From the NCBI GenBank assembly GCA_934678955.1, contig CAKUSI010000038.1, positions 1-19,398 on the forward strand: a stretch of 19,398 nucleotides of DNA, given 5' to 3'. The position numbers were made by a program, and so were the translations under genes. The notes under the pieces are model-generated. The model was not told the origin of the DNA. It worked only from the letters and a program-made list of their open reading frames with translations, and ran no database searches. The first letter of the stretch is position 1. The number at the start of each line of letters is the position of its first letter. Shown in pieces: positions 13,696 to 19,398 of this stretch. The DNA comes from an uncultured Austwickia sp. (GTDB taxonomy: Bacteria > Actinomycetota > Actinomycetes > Actinomycetales > Dermatophilaceae).

Positions 13696-14403
13696 ATGAA
13701 CCAGAACATGATCGAAGTAAAGGGCGTGACCAAGTCCTTTCGTGGAGGCGTGGCGGTCGAGAATGCTTCGTTCGTGGTCCCTCGGGGCAGCGTGACCGCC
13801 TTGCTCGGCCCCAACGGTGCGGGCAAGACGACCACCTTGCGCATGATCCTCGGCCTGGCCCGGCCCACCGCCGGCCGGGTGGCGTACGCGGGGGGCTCCG
13901 CCCCGCGGATCGGGGCGAGCCTCGACGGTGGTTGGGGCAGCGGGCAGGTCTCCGCTGCCGCCGACTGGGACTACGTCGCCGGCGTGCTCGGCGCGTCCCG
14001 TGCGCGCGTGGAGGAAGTGCGGGAGTACGTCGGGCTGCGAGCCGGCGACATGCGCAAGCCGGTTACGAAGTTCTCCACCGGCATGCGCCAGCGCCACGGC
14101 CTCGGCATCGCCCTCCTGGGTGAGCCCGACGTGCTGATCCTCGACGAGCCGGTCAACGGGCTCGACCCCGAGGGCATCCGCTGGTTGCGCGGCGTCATGC
14201 GCTCGTTCGTCGACAAGGGCGGGACGGTGCTGCTGTCCAGCCACCTCCTCGGCGAGGTCGAGCACGTGGCTGACCACCTGGTGGTGGTGAACAAGACCGT
14301 CCGGTTCGCCGGGAGCGTCGATGAACTCGGTGTCGGTGCCGGTCGTGGTGAGTTGGAGGGCCAGTACTTCGCGCTGGTCGGTGTCGGAAGGAGTGCAGCA
14401 TGA
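13696..14403 (+). CDS. ABC transporter ATP-binding protein (BcrA/CcmA-like)
   Basis: A protein of 235 residues from ATG 13696 with GAGGAAAG upstream; ATG 13708 is a second option. A stand-alone ATPase with Walker A GPNGAGKTT (from residue 38), signature FSTGMRQRHGLGIALL, Walker B VLILDEPVNGLDPEG and switch His in LLSSHLLGEVE. The TGMRQR signature and short length are typical of drug- and antimicrobial-peptide-resistance ABC-2 systems. Its 3' end overlaps the permease by 4 bases (ATGA). It sits between two RiPP operons, with hairpins on both sides, so it is separately transcribed. Self-protection against the lanthipeptides or the daptides, or export of the latter, are the main options; sequence does not decide between them. 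Confidence 0.9.
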   Translation: MNQNMIEVKGVTKSFRGGVAVENASFVVPRGSVTALLGPNGAGKTTTLRMILGLARPTAGRVAYAGGSAPRIGASLDGGWGSGQVSAAADWDYVAGVLGASRARVEEVREYVGLRAGDMRKPVTKFSTGMRQRHGLGIALLGEPDVLILDEPVNGLDPEGIRWLRGVMRSFVDKGGTVLLSSHLLGEVEHVADHLVVVNKTVRFAGSVDELGVGAGRGELEGQYFALVGVGRSAA

Positions 14404-15140
14404 ACGCGGTCATCGCCGAAGTGCGCAAGGTGTTCGCGGGCCAGTTGTGGTGGGCCTTCCTGCTGGTCGGAGTGGGATTGTCGGCGATCACGATCGTGGC
14501 CATCACCCCCGACCACGTGACCGCGGTGCAGTCCGGGGCCGGCACCGTCCGTGCCGCCCTCGACGATGCCACCCGGTACTGGATGACCGTGTACCTGGCG
14601 TGCGGGTGCCTCGTGGCCTACCTGGTCGCCGGTGAGTTCACCGACGGGCAGATGCAGCGCTCGGTCCTGCTCCACCGCCTGTCGCGGGGCGCGGTCCTCG
14701 GCAGCAAGTTCGCGGCCGCCCTCGTCGTCTCGGCGGCGTTCGGGTTGGTCGCGGCCCTGCTGGCGTGGTTCACCCCGCCCCTCGTCCTGCCGCTGTTCGG
14801 CCTCAACGTGGCCGGGACCGGGGTCGACCTCGAGATCGTCGCGGGCGTGTTCGGGGTGAACCTGCTGGCCGGTGTGTGGGGCTTCGCCCTGGGGGTGCTC
14901 CTGCGCAACCCCGTGGTGGCGGTGGGCCTGTTCGCCGTCCAGACGTTGCTGCTGGAGACCTATGGGGCCAAGGCGCTGCCCGAGGTGGGGCAGTACCTGC
15001 TGACCTCGGCGCTCGGCTCGCTCTACAAGGACCCATCAGTGCTGTCGATGGCGGTCCTGCCGGCGCTGGGCATCGCCCTGGCGTGGGTCGGCGCGGCCAC
15101 GGTGGGGGCGGTGGGCACCTTCCGGGCGCGCGACGTCTGA
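14400..15140 (+). CDS. ABC-2 type permease, partner of the preceding ATPase
   Basis: A protein of 246 residues starting at ATG 14400, coupled to the ATPase by ATGA and preceded by GGAAGGAG. The sequence opens MNAVIAEVRKVFAGQLWWAF, a cytoplasmic N terminus leading into the first helix. It has about six hydrophobic segments: near residues 17-35, 60-80, 100-122, 140-185 (two) and 215-240. A conserved-looking segment GEFTDGQMQRSVLLHRLSR between helices 2 and 3 resembles the cytoplasmic loop of BcrB/ABC-2 permeases where T(D)G..R(S)VL(L) is typical. With the ATPase it forms a complete two-protein transporter. It ends just before a very strong terminator, so it is not read through into the daptide genes by default. 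Confidence 0.85.
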   Translation: MNAVIAEVRKVFAGQLWWAFLLVGVGLSAITIVAITPDHVTAVQSGAGTVRAALDDATRYWMTVYLACGCLVAYLVAGEFTDGQMQRSVLLHRLSRGAVLGSKFAAALVVSAAFGLVAALLAWFTPPLVLPLFGLNVAGTGVDLEIVAGVFGVNLLAGVWGFALGVLLRNPVVAVGLFAVQTLLLETYGAKALPEVGQYLLTSALGSLYKDPSVLSMAVLPALGIALAWVGAATVGAVGTFRARDV

Positions 15141-15154
15141 TCCTGCATGGAGGC

Positions 15155-15191
15155 GGGGGCGGGGCCGGGATGACTTCCCGGCCCCGCCCCC
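15155..15191 (+). terminator. Strong intrinsic terminator after the ABC pair
   Basis: A perfect 15-bp GC-only stem (arms GGGGGCGGGGCCGGG and CCCGGCCCCGCCCCC) with a 7-base loop ATGACTT, followed by TTTCT. It begins 14 bases after the permease stop. Marks the transcriptional border between the ABC pair and the daptide operon. Confidence 0.9.
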
Positions 15192-15225
15192 TTTCTGCAT
15201 GCCCGGAGCTGGTCGGCTCCGTGGT

Positions 15226-15253
15226 CGAACGGCCAGCCCCCGTTGGCCGTTCG
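15226..15253. promoter_or_regulatory. Inverted repeat, candidate operator of the daptide operon
   Basis: Perfect 10-base arms CGAACGGCCA and TGGCCGTTCG separated by 8 bases, located about 70 bases before the first daptide gene and 35 bases after the terminator. No T-run follows, so a protein-binding site or a 5' leader hairpin is more likely than termination. No clear -10/-35 is visible in the 133-base leader region. Confidence 0.5.
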
Positions 15254-15324
15254 TTCATGGTGGCGCGCCGGGGGTCGTCAGCATTCTTGAGTCATCAGGA
15301 AATGGGAAGGGAGGTGCACCACAA

Positions 15325-15915
15325 ATGCGTGGTTCGGAATCGATCTCGTTGCAGCTCGGAAAAGAAGGCCGACACATTTCGGTGCGCCCCTCCCGTGTCG
15401 TGGACGCCCTGTGGGCCTGGGCCGCCGGGACGACCGCGGGTCCGGCCGACCTCGCCCCCCGCCTCACGTTCGGCCCCGCCGGGGTCCGCCTCGCGGCGCG
15501 GATCGACGGGCGGGACGTGGCGGCCGACGTCGTGGTCGCCGGGGGCTCCCTGGCCGATGCCGACCTGGTCGTGCCGGCGGCCGGCGTCTCGATCGAGCTG
15601 CGCCCCTACCACCGCCACACGTTGCTGACGGTCCTGCAGCCCACCGTGCTGACGCTCGCGGCACCCGAGGACTGGTCCGCGCTGGCGCAGGACGCGACCG
15701 TGGGGCGTCCCCTGCCCAACTGCCTCGTCGGCGTCGCCGCCATGCACCTGTTCGACCGCGACTTCCGGGCGCCCGGGTGCGTCAACCACCACCTGCTGTA
15801 CAGCCCCGGTGCCGTGTCGGACGCCGTCCGCCACCACGTCTGCGCGCTCGAACGCGACCGCCGCCGAGCCGTCGCGGCCATCGCCGGCTCCATTACCAAC
15901 GAGGAATGGGTGTGA
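15325..15915 (+). CDS. mpaC: Probable daptide RiPP-recognition protein
   Basis: A protein of 196 residues from ATG 15325, preceded by GGGAGGTG. The frame is open from 15199, but the upstream part contains the inverted repeat. The N-terminal half is rich in short strands and contains VVDALWAWAAGTT, with LTFGPAGVRLAARIDGRDVA and SIELRPYHRHTLLTVLQP further on. The C-terminal half is helical, with Cys and His (NCLVGVAAMHLFDRDF, GCVNHHLLYSP). I recognise no enzyme motif. It is assigned from its place as first gene of a daptide-type operon, where a protein with a RiPP-recognition element works with the dehydrogenase-like enzyme on the precursor. The symbol follows Microbacterium daptide naming as I recall it. 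It nearly touches the methyltransferase gene, 2 bases away from ATG 15918. Confidence 0.6.
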   Translation: MRGSESISLQLGKEGRHISVRPSRVVDALWAWAAGTTAGPADLAPRLTFGPAGVRLAARIDGRDVAADVVVAGGSLADADLVVPAAGVSIELRPYHRHTLLTVLQPTVLTLAAPEDWSALAQDATVGRPLPNCLVGVAAMHLFDRDFRAPGCVNHHLLYSPGAVSDAVRHHVCALERDRRRAVAAIAGSITNEEWV

Positions 15916-15917
15916 CC

Positions 15918-16664
15918 ATGACCAGCTCGACCCCCACGCTCGACCGCACCGCACGTCCCTGTGACATCTACGCCGGCGGCGCGGCCCTCATGTACGACGA
16001 CCTGGCGCGTCAGGACTCCAGCGAGATCGACGTCCTGATCCAGATCCTCCGGCACGCCGGTGCCACAACGGTCCTCGACCTCGGCTGCGGGTCCGGGCGG
16101 ATCACGCTGCCGCTGCTGGCCGCGCTGCCCGTCACCTTCATCGCCGTCGACACCTCCGCGCCGCTGCTCGCCCTGCTCGCCGACCGGCTCCTGCCCGAGG
16201 AGGCCGACCGCTGCCGGGTCGTCCACGCGGACGCGACGCTCCACCGGGAGCCCCGACCCGTCGACGCGGCCGTCATGGGCACGTCCACGATCTCCCTGTT
16301 CGACCGGGACGCCCGCACGCGCCTCTTCGCGACCACCCGGGCCAACCTCACCCCGGGCGGGATCTTCGTGCTGACCAACTTCTGTTGGACCCCCGGCCAC
16401 CTGGCGGATTCCCCGGTCGTCCAGCGGGGCGCCAGCGGCGCGCACTACGCCCTGGAAGAGGTCTGGGTCTCCGACGAGCGGCGACGGGTCACCGTGCGCA
16501 GCCTGACCTCGGGCCGCCAGGCCGAGAGCGAGCCGTGGAACCTGCGGCACGAGCAGCTGGTCGCCGAACTGACCGCGGCGGGATTCACCGTGCCGGCGGC
16601 CCTGGCGCTGCACGAGGGGCCGGACGGGCGCAACACCCTCATCATCGCGGAGGTGCCCCGATGA
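15918..16664 (+). CDS. mpaM: Daptide-type SAM-dependent N-methyltransferase
   Basis: A protein of 248 residues from ATG 15918. GTG 15912, in the same frame, overlaps the previous stop as GTGA and has GAGGAA closer, so it is a real alternative. Class I methyltransferase fold: motif I VLDLGCGSGRI (from residue 52), FIAVDTSAPLLALLADRL as the acidic strand-2 motif, AVMGTSTISLFDRD as motif II, and NLTPGGIFVLTNF as motif III, followed by the usual C-terminal strands. In daptide biosynthesis this enzyme dimethylates the new C-terminal amine to give N2,N2-dimethyl-1,2-propanediamine. The role is by analogy with the cluster type; generic methyltransferases share these motifs. The stop overlaps the aminotransferase start (ATGA), consistent with acting in sequence on one substrate. 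Confidence 0.82.
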   Translation: MTSSTPTLDRTARPCDIYAGGAALMYDDLARQDSSEIDVLIQILRHAGATTVLDLGCGSGRITLPLLAALPVTFIAVDTSAPLLALLADRLLPEEADRCRVVHADATLHREPRPVDAAVMGTSTISLFDRDARTRLFATTRANLTPGGIFVLTNFCWTPGHLADSPVVQRGASGAHYALEEVWVSDERRRVTVRSLTSGRQAESEPWNLRHEQLVAELTAAGFTVPAALALHEGPDGRNTLIIAEVPR

Positions 16665-17920
16665 CCGCGCTCTGGGCGCCCCTCCTGCCCGCCGGTGCCC
16701 CGGTGAGCCGCGACCTGGTCCTCGAATCCTGCGCCGGCCACCGGGTGACCCTCGGCGACGGCCGGACCGTGCTCGACGGTGACTCCGGCCTGTGGAACGT
16801 CTCCCTCGGCTACGGCGTCCCCGCCATCGCCGAGGCCGTCCGGGACGCCGCCCTCACCCAGTCCTACCAGGGACAGTTCCGGTTCGCCGGCAGCGCCGCG
16901 ACCGCGGCCGCCGAGGACCTGCTCGACTTCTGCGGCGCCGACCACTACGGACGCGTCATCTTCTCCACGTCGGGTGGGGCCGCCAACGACGCGACCATGA
17001 AGCTCGCCCGGCACCACCAGGCGCTGGCCCACCCGGGGGCGAACCGTCCCGTGGTGGTCGGCCTCGAGGGCAGTTACCACGGCCTCATGTACGGGTCGAT
17101 GCAGCTCAGCGGGGAGGAGCTCGGCCAGCGGGTCTATCGCACGGACGCGCGCACCGTCCGCCACGTTCCTGCCAACGACTTCGACCGCCTCGCCGAGTTC
17201 ATGGCCGAGTACGGCGACCACGTGGCGGCCGTCTTCGTCGAGCCCGTCCAGGGCACGGGAACCGTCCCGCTCCGGACGGAGTTCGTGCGGGCGCTGCTGG
17301 AGCATCGCGCGCGCCACGGCTTCCTCCTCGTCGCCGACGAGGTGGCCACCGGCTTCGGTCGCACCGGCTCCCTGTTCGCCTCCGCCACCTGGCCGGAGCC
17401 GCCCGACGTGCTCGTGCTGTCGAAGGCCCTGACCAACGGCGTGTGTGCGGCGTCCGCGATCCTCGTGTCCCACGCCGTGGCCGACACGTTCGACCGGACC
17501 CAGCAGGTGTTCGTCCACGCCGAGACCCAGGCCGGGACGGCGGTGGCAGCGGCCGCGATCCGCGCCACCCTCGCCGAGTACCGCCGCCGCTACGACGACC
17601 CCGCGCCGAACGCCGCGATCCCGCACGTCGACGTGGCAGCCGCCCTCCACGTCCTGGCCACGGAGCTGCCCTGGGTCACCGGGTACACCGGGCGTGGGAT
17701 GTTCTGGACCCTACGGTTGGTCGACGAGCACGGCCACACCCCGGACGCGTTGCGCATCATGCAACTCGTCGCGCGCATCCGGGCCCGCGGCGCCCTCGTC
17801 CACAACGCCCCCGGCGGCATCACGCTCTGCCCCGGGCTCGGCTACACCCGGGACGAACTCCAGGAACTGGTCGGCTGCGTGCGCACCGGCATCCAGCGGG
17901 AGTTCGGGGGTGCGCGATGA
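16661..17920 (+). CDS. mpaD: Daptide-type class III PLP aminotransferase
   Basis: A protein of 419 residues, start ATG 16661 (ATGA overlap). Fold type I class III aminotransferase: LDGDSGLWNVSLGYGVPAIA at the N terminus, the phosphate-binding STSGGAANDATMKLAR, GSYHG, EPVQGTGTVP, VADEVATGFGRTG with the PLP-ring Asp, and the Schiff-base Lys255 in LVLSKALTNG. Length is normal for the family (about 420-450). In daptide formation it converts the ketone left by oxidative decarboxylation of the C-terminal Thr into a primary amine. Small-molecule omega-aminotransferases look alike, but the fixed neighbourhood of methyltransferase, dehydrogenase-like gene and Thr-ended precursors favours the peptide role. 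The stop overlaps the next gene by ATGA. Confidence 0.85.
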   Translation: MTALWAPLLPAGAPVSRDLVLESCAGHRVTLGDGRTVLDGDSGLWNVSLGYGVPAIAEAVRDAALTQSYQGQFRFAGSAATAAAEDLLDFCGADHYGRVIFSTSGGAANDATMKLARHHQALAHPGANRPVVVGLEGSYHGLMYGSMQLSGEELGQRVYRTDARTVRHVPANDFDRLAEFMAEYGDHVAAVFVEPVQGTGTVPLRTEFVRALLEHRARHGFLLVADEVATGFGRTGSLFASATWPEPPDVLVLSKALTNGVCAASAILVSHAVADTFDRTQQVFVHAETQAGTAVAAAAIRATLAEYRRRYDDPAPNAAIPHVDVAAALHVLATELPWVTGYTGRGMFWTLRLVDEHGHTPDALRIMQLVARIRARGALVHNAPGGITLCPGLGYTRDELQELVGCVRTGIQREFGGAR

Positions 17921-19083
17921 CGACCACCTCGCTGTGGGGCGACGCCGGGCACGCTGCGGCGTCCGTGGCTCGAACCGGCGCGCGCATCGACGTGGTCACC
18001 GACCGGACCGTCCTGGCGCTGGAGCCCGTCGACCGCTTCGTCGCGGACCTCGCGCAGCACGCCGACGTCCGTGTCTTCACCGACGTCGAGGGATCGGTGG
18101 AGCACATCACCGACCGGTCGGTCGACTTCACCGGCTCGGCGCTGGTCGCGATCGGGGGCGGCAGCGTGATCGATGCTGCCAAGATCGCGCGTTACGTCCG
18201 CGCCGCCGGCACCAGCCGGCTGCGCACGGCGCAGCGCTGCGGCCTGCGCGCGCTGCCCGAGGCCGCGCCGCCCCAGCGTCTCGTCGCCCTCACCACCACG
18301 GTGGGGACCGGGGCGGAGGCCAGCAGCGGTGCCGTCGTCCGCGTGGCCGGCCGGCCGACGCTCGTGCGGGGGATCGCGATGGTCCCCGACGAGGCCTGGT
18401 ACTGCCGTTCGTTCCTGGAGGAACTCCCGACGAGCCAGCAACTGCGCGGCGCGGTGGAGGTGCTGTTCCGCCTGCTCGCCCCGGCGCTCGAGGCGCACGG
18501 GGAGGAGCGACTCCCCGACCTCCTGCCCCTCGCCGTCGACGTCTTGGCCGCCGGTGAGCAACTGCGCTCCCGCACCGACGTCCCGGACGCCCTGGCCACC
18601 ATCCTGTCCGTCGGCGCCCGGACGCACGGGGCACGGGCCCACCGGGGGTTGCACCCTTTCGGATCCCGGGTCTGGTACGTCACCAACGAGGCCACGTCCG
18701 CGCTCGGCGTCCCCAAGATGGAGGTGCTGCCGGCCCTGTGGTTGGGCGTCCTCCACCTGGCCCGGACCGGCGGCCTGGACTGGGTGCCCCCCACGCGCTC
18801 GGACGCCGTCCGGGCGGGGCTCGGGCTCGACCCCGGCGCGGACCTGGCCGACGTCCTCGCGGACACCTTCCGGCGTTGGGGCGTCCCGACCCGGCTCGAT
18901 CTCGGCGCGACCACGGCGGACAAACTCGCCGACACCTGCCTGTGGCGGTGGGGGCACGGACTCCCCATGCTGCGCCGCGCCACGCGCGAGGACGTGGCGT
19001 CCCTGCTGGCCACCGCGTCCGCCGCCCCCTGGTCCCCCCTCAGCCGAGGGGATTCCGCATCACGAGCACAGGGGAGGAGGTGA
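17917..19083 (+). CDS. mpaB: Daptide-type iron-alcohol-dehydrogenase-like oxidoreductase
   Basis: A protein of 388 residues from ATG 17917 (ATGA overlap with the aminotransferase). It has the nucleotide-binding core of group III alcohol dehydrogenases: LVAIGGGSVIDAAK (G80-S83, D86, K89) and LTTTVGTGAEASSG. Where classic members have metal ligands in D-x3-H, this protein has E181-VLF-R185; near the second pair it has RGLHPFG (H246) and VPKMEV (K267) instead of PHG. The metal site is therefore altered. In daptides this enzyme, with the recognition protein, is thought to oxidise and decarboxylate the C-terminal Thr. Its stop lies within the strong ribosome site of the first precursor, so enzyme and substrate genes are tightly joined. 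Confidence 0.82.
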   Translation: MTTTSLWGDAGHAAASVARTGARIDVVTDRTVLALEPVDRFVADLAQHADVRVFTDVEGSVEHITDRSVDFTGSALVAIGGGSVIDAAKIARYVRAAGTSRLRTAQRCGLRALPEAAPPQRLVALTTTVGTGAEASSGAVVRVAGRPTLVRGIAMVPDEAWYCRSFLEELPTSQQLRGAVEVLFRLLAPALEAHGEERLPDLLPLAVDVLAAGEQLRSRTDVPDALATILSVGARTHGARAHRGLHPFGSRVWYVTNEATSALGVPKMEVLPALWLGVLHLARTGGLDWVPPTRSDAVRAGLGLDPGADLADVLADTFRRWGVPTRLDLGATTADKLADTCLWRWGHGLPMLRRATREDVASLLATASAAPWSPLSRGDSASRAQGRR

Positions 19084-19085
19084 AC
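19075..19085 (+). promoter_or_regulatory. Strong Shine-Dalgarno of daptide precursor 1
   Basis: AGGAGGTGAAC, 3 bases before ATG 19089. The TGA inside it is the stop codon of the dehydrogenase-like gene, so translation of that gene ends on this site and should couple to precursor synthesis. Confidence 0.75.
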
Positions 19086-19088
19086 ACA

Positions 19089-19241
19089 ATGTCCAACTTC
19101 GAGAACACCAAGCCGGAGGTCGTCGAGACCGAGCTGGAGGCCCAGGAGCTCGAGGAGATGGAGGCCCCCGGTTGGGACGTCGTCGTCTCGTCCGCCATCT
19201 CGCTGGCCGGAGGCATCAGCCTCAGCGTCGCCATCACCTGA
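19089..19241 (+). CDS. mpaA1: Daptide precursor peptide 1
   Basis: A 50-residue peptide. The leader is very acidic, with TELEAQELEEMEAPG at residues 14-28, and is followed by a neutral hydrophobic core that opens GWDVVVSSAISLAGG and ends SLSVAIT. The final Thr50 is the residue that daptide enzymes convert to the dimethylated diamine, and the core contains no Cys, Asn cluster or Asp/Glu-rich ring motif that would suggest another RiPP class. The core would form an amphipathic to hydrophobic helix with a positive C terminus, suited to membranes. The leader cut is likely around the APG/GW junction, but no protease is present in the window. It starts from a strong ribosome site directly after the dehydrogenase-like gene. 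Confidence 0.88.
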   Translation: MSNFENTKPEVVETELEAQELEEMEAPGWDVVVSSAISLAGGISLSVAIT

Positions 19242-19281
19242 TGGTGAACCGCACCCGTCAACCGAACCGTTCGAACAACGA

Positions 19282-19292
19282 AGGAGGTGAAC
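19282..19292 (+). promoter_or_regulatory. Strong Shine-Dalgarno of daptide precursor 2
   Basis: AGGAGGTGAAC, ending 2 bases before ATG 19295; same core as for precursor 1, preceded by one more matching A. Confidence 0.75.
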
Positions 19293-19294
19293 CA

Positions 19295-19398
19295 ATGTCC
19301 AACATCGAGAACACCCAGCCCGAGGTCGTCGAGACCGAGCTGGAGGCCCAGGAGCTCGAGGAGATGGAGGCCCCCGGTTGGGACGTCGTCGTCTCGTC
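19295..19398 (+). CDS. mpaA2: Daptide precursor peptide 2, partial (window end)
   Basis: The first 34 codons of a second precursor are visible. It differs from precursor 1 only at residue 4 (Ile for Phe) and residue 8 (Gln for Lys) in the part seen. The leader ELEAQELEEMEAPG and core start GWDVVVS are identical. The C terminus, including the diagnostic Thr, lies beyond the window, so its core may diverge later. It is separated from precursor 1 by 53 bases. Its presence so close behind shows the cluster carries a precursor family and continues to the right. Confidence 0.88.
   Translation, partial: MSNIENTQPEVVETELEAQELEEMEAPGWDVVVS

Larger units (their letters stand above)
19089..19398 (+). 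repeat. Tandem duplication of the daptide precursor gene
   Basis: Of the first 104 bases of the two copies (19089-19192 and 19295-19398), only 3 differ. The last 77 compared bases (19116-19192 versus 19322-19398) are identical, including synonymous positions, which points to a recent duplication or gene conversion. The repeat unit is 206 bases start to start and may continue beyond the window. Confidence 0.9.

Noticed and set aside
1..19398. tRNA, rRNA, CRISPR arrays, transposases or attachment sites
   Set aside because: I looked for cloverleaf-like stems, regular spacer repeats, DDE or tyrosine recombinase motifs and found none; the only clear repeats are the precursor duplication and short hairpins.

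Overview
The window is high-GC DNA with the dense, overlapping, GC-rich third-position coding typical of Actinomycetota. I cannot name the genus from sequence alone. It looks like a peptide natural-product island: two different RiPP (ribosomally made, modified peptide) clusters in a row, preceded by a regulatory block and, at the far left, two unrelated housekeeping-type genes.

Left edge (1-989): a truncated DinB-family gene and a DUF488 gene, both on the minus strand. Regulatory block (1037-6259): two paralogous LuxR-type response regulators (+) bracket a minus-strand operon. That operon encodes a 47-residue secreted Cys-containing peptide, a histidine kinase translationally coupled to it (TGATG), and a second, unusually long histidine kinase made of a degenerate kinase half fused to an intact one. 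This has the architecture of a peptide-sensing (quorum-type) circuit, which could control the RiPP genes to the right.

Lanthipeptide cluster (6405-13606, +): a class III synthetase LanKC (phospho-lyase, kinase and zinc-less cyclase), four short precursor peptides, an exporter-type ABC protein, and a prolyl-oligopeptidase-family peptidase. Each precursor has an LxLQ-type leader motif, a conserved leader Pro and two SxxSx(2-4)C ring motifs. The likely order of work is phosphorylation, elimination and cyclisation by LanKC, then leader cutting near the conserved Pro by the S9 peptidase, and export.

Middle (13696-15140): an independent two-gene ABC transporter (ATPase plus six-helix-type permease), bounded by hairpins on both sides. 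It is a candidate self-protection or export unit for one or both products.

Daptide cluster (15325-19398, +, continues past the right edge): a probable RiPP-recognition protein, a SAM methyltransferase, a class III aminotransferase and an iron-alcohol-dehydrogenase-like protein. The last three are coupled by ATGA overlaps. Two nearly identical precursors follow. The complete precursor ends in Thr, as expected for daptides, whose C-terminal Thr is oxidatively decarboxylated, transaminated and dimethylated to an amine. The second precursor is cut by the window end. No daptide protease is seen in the window.
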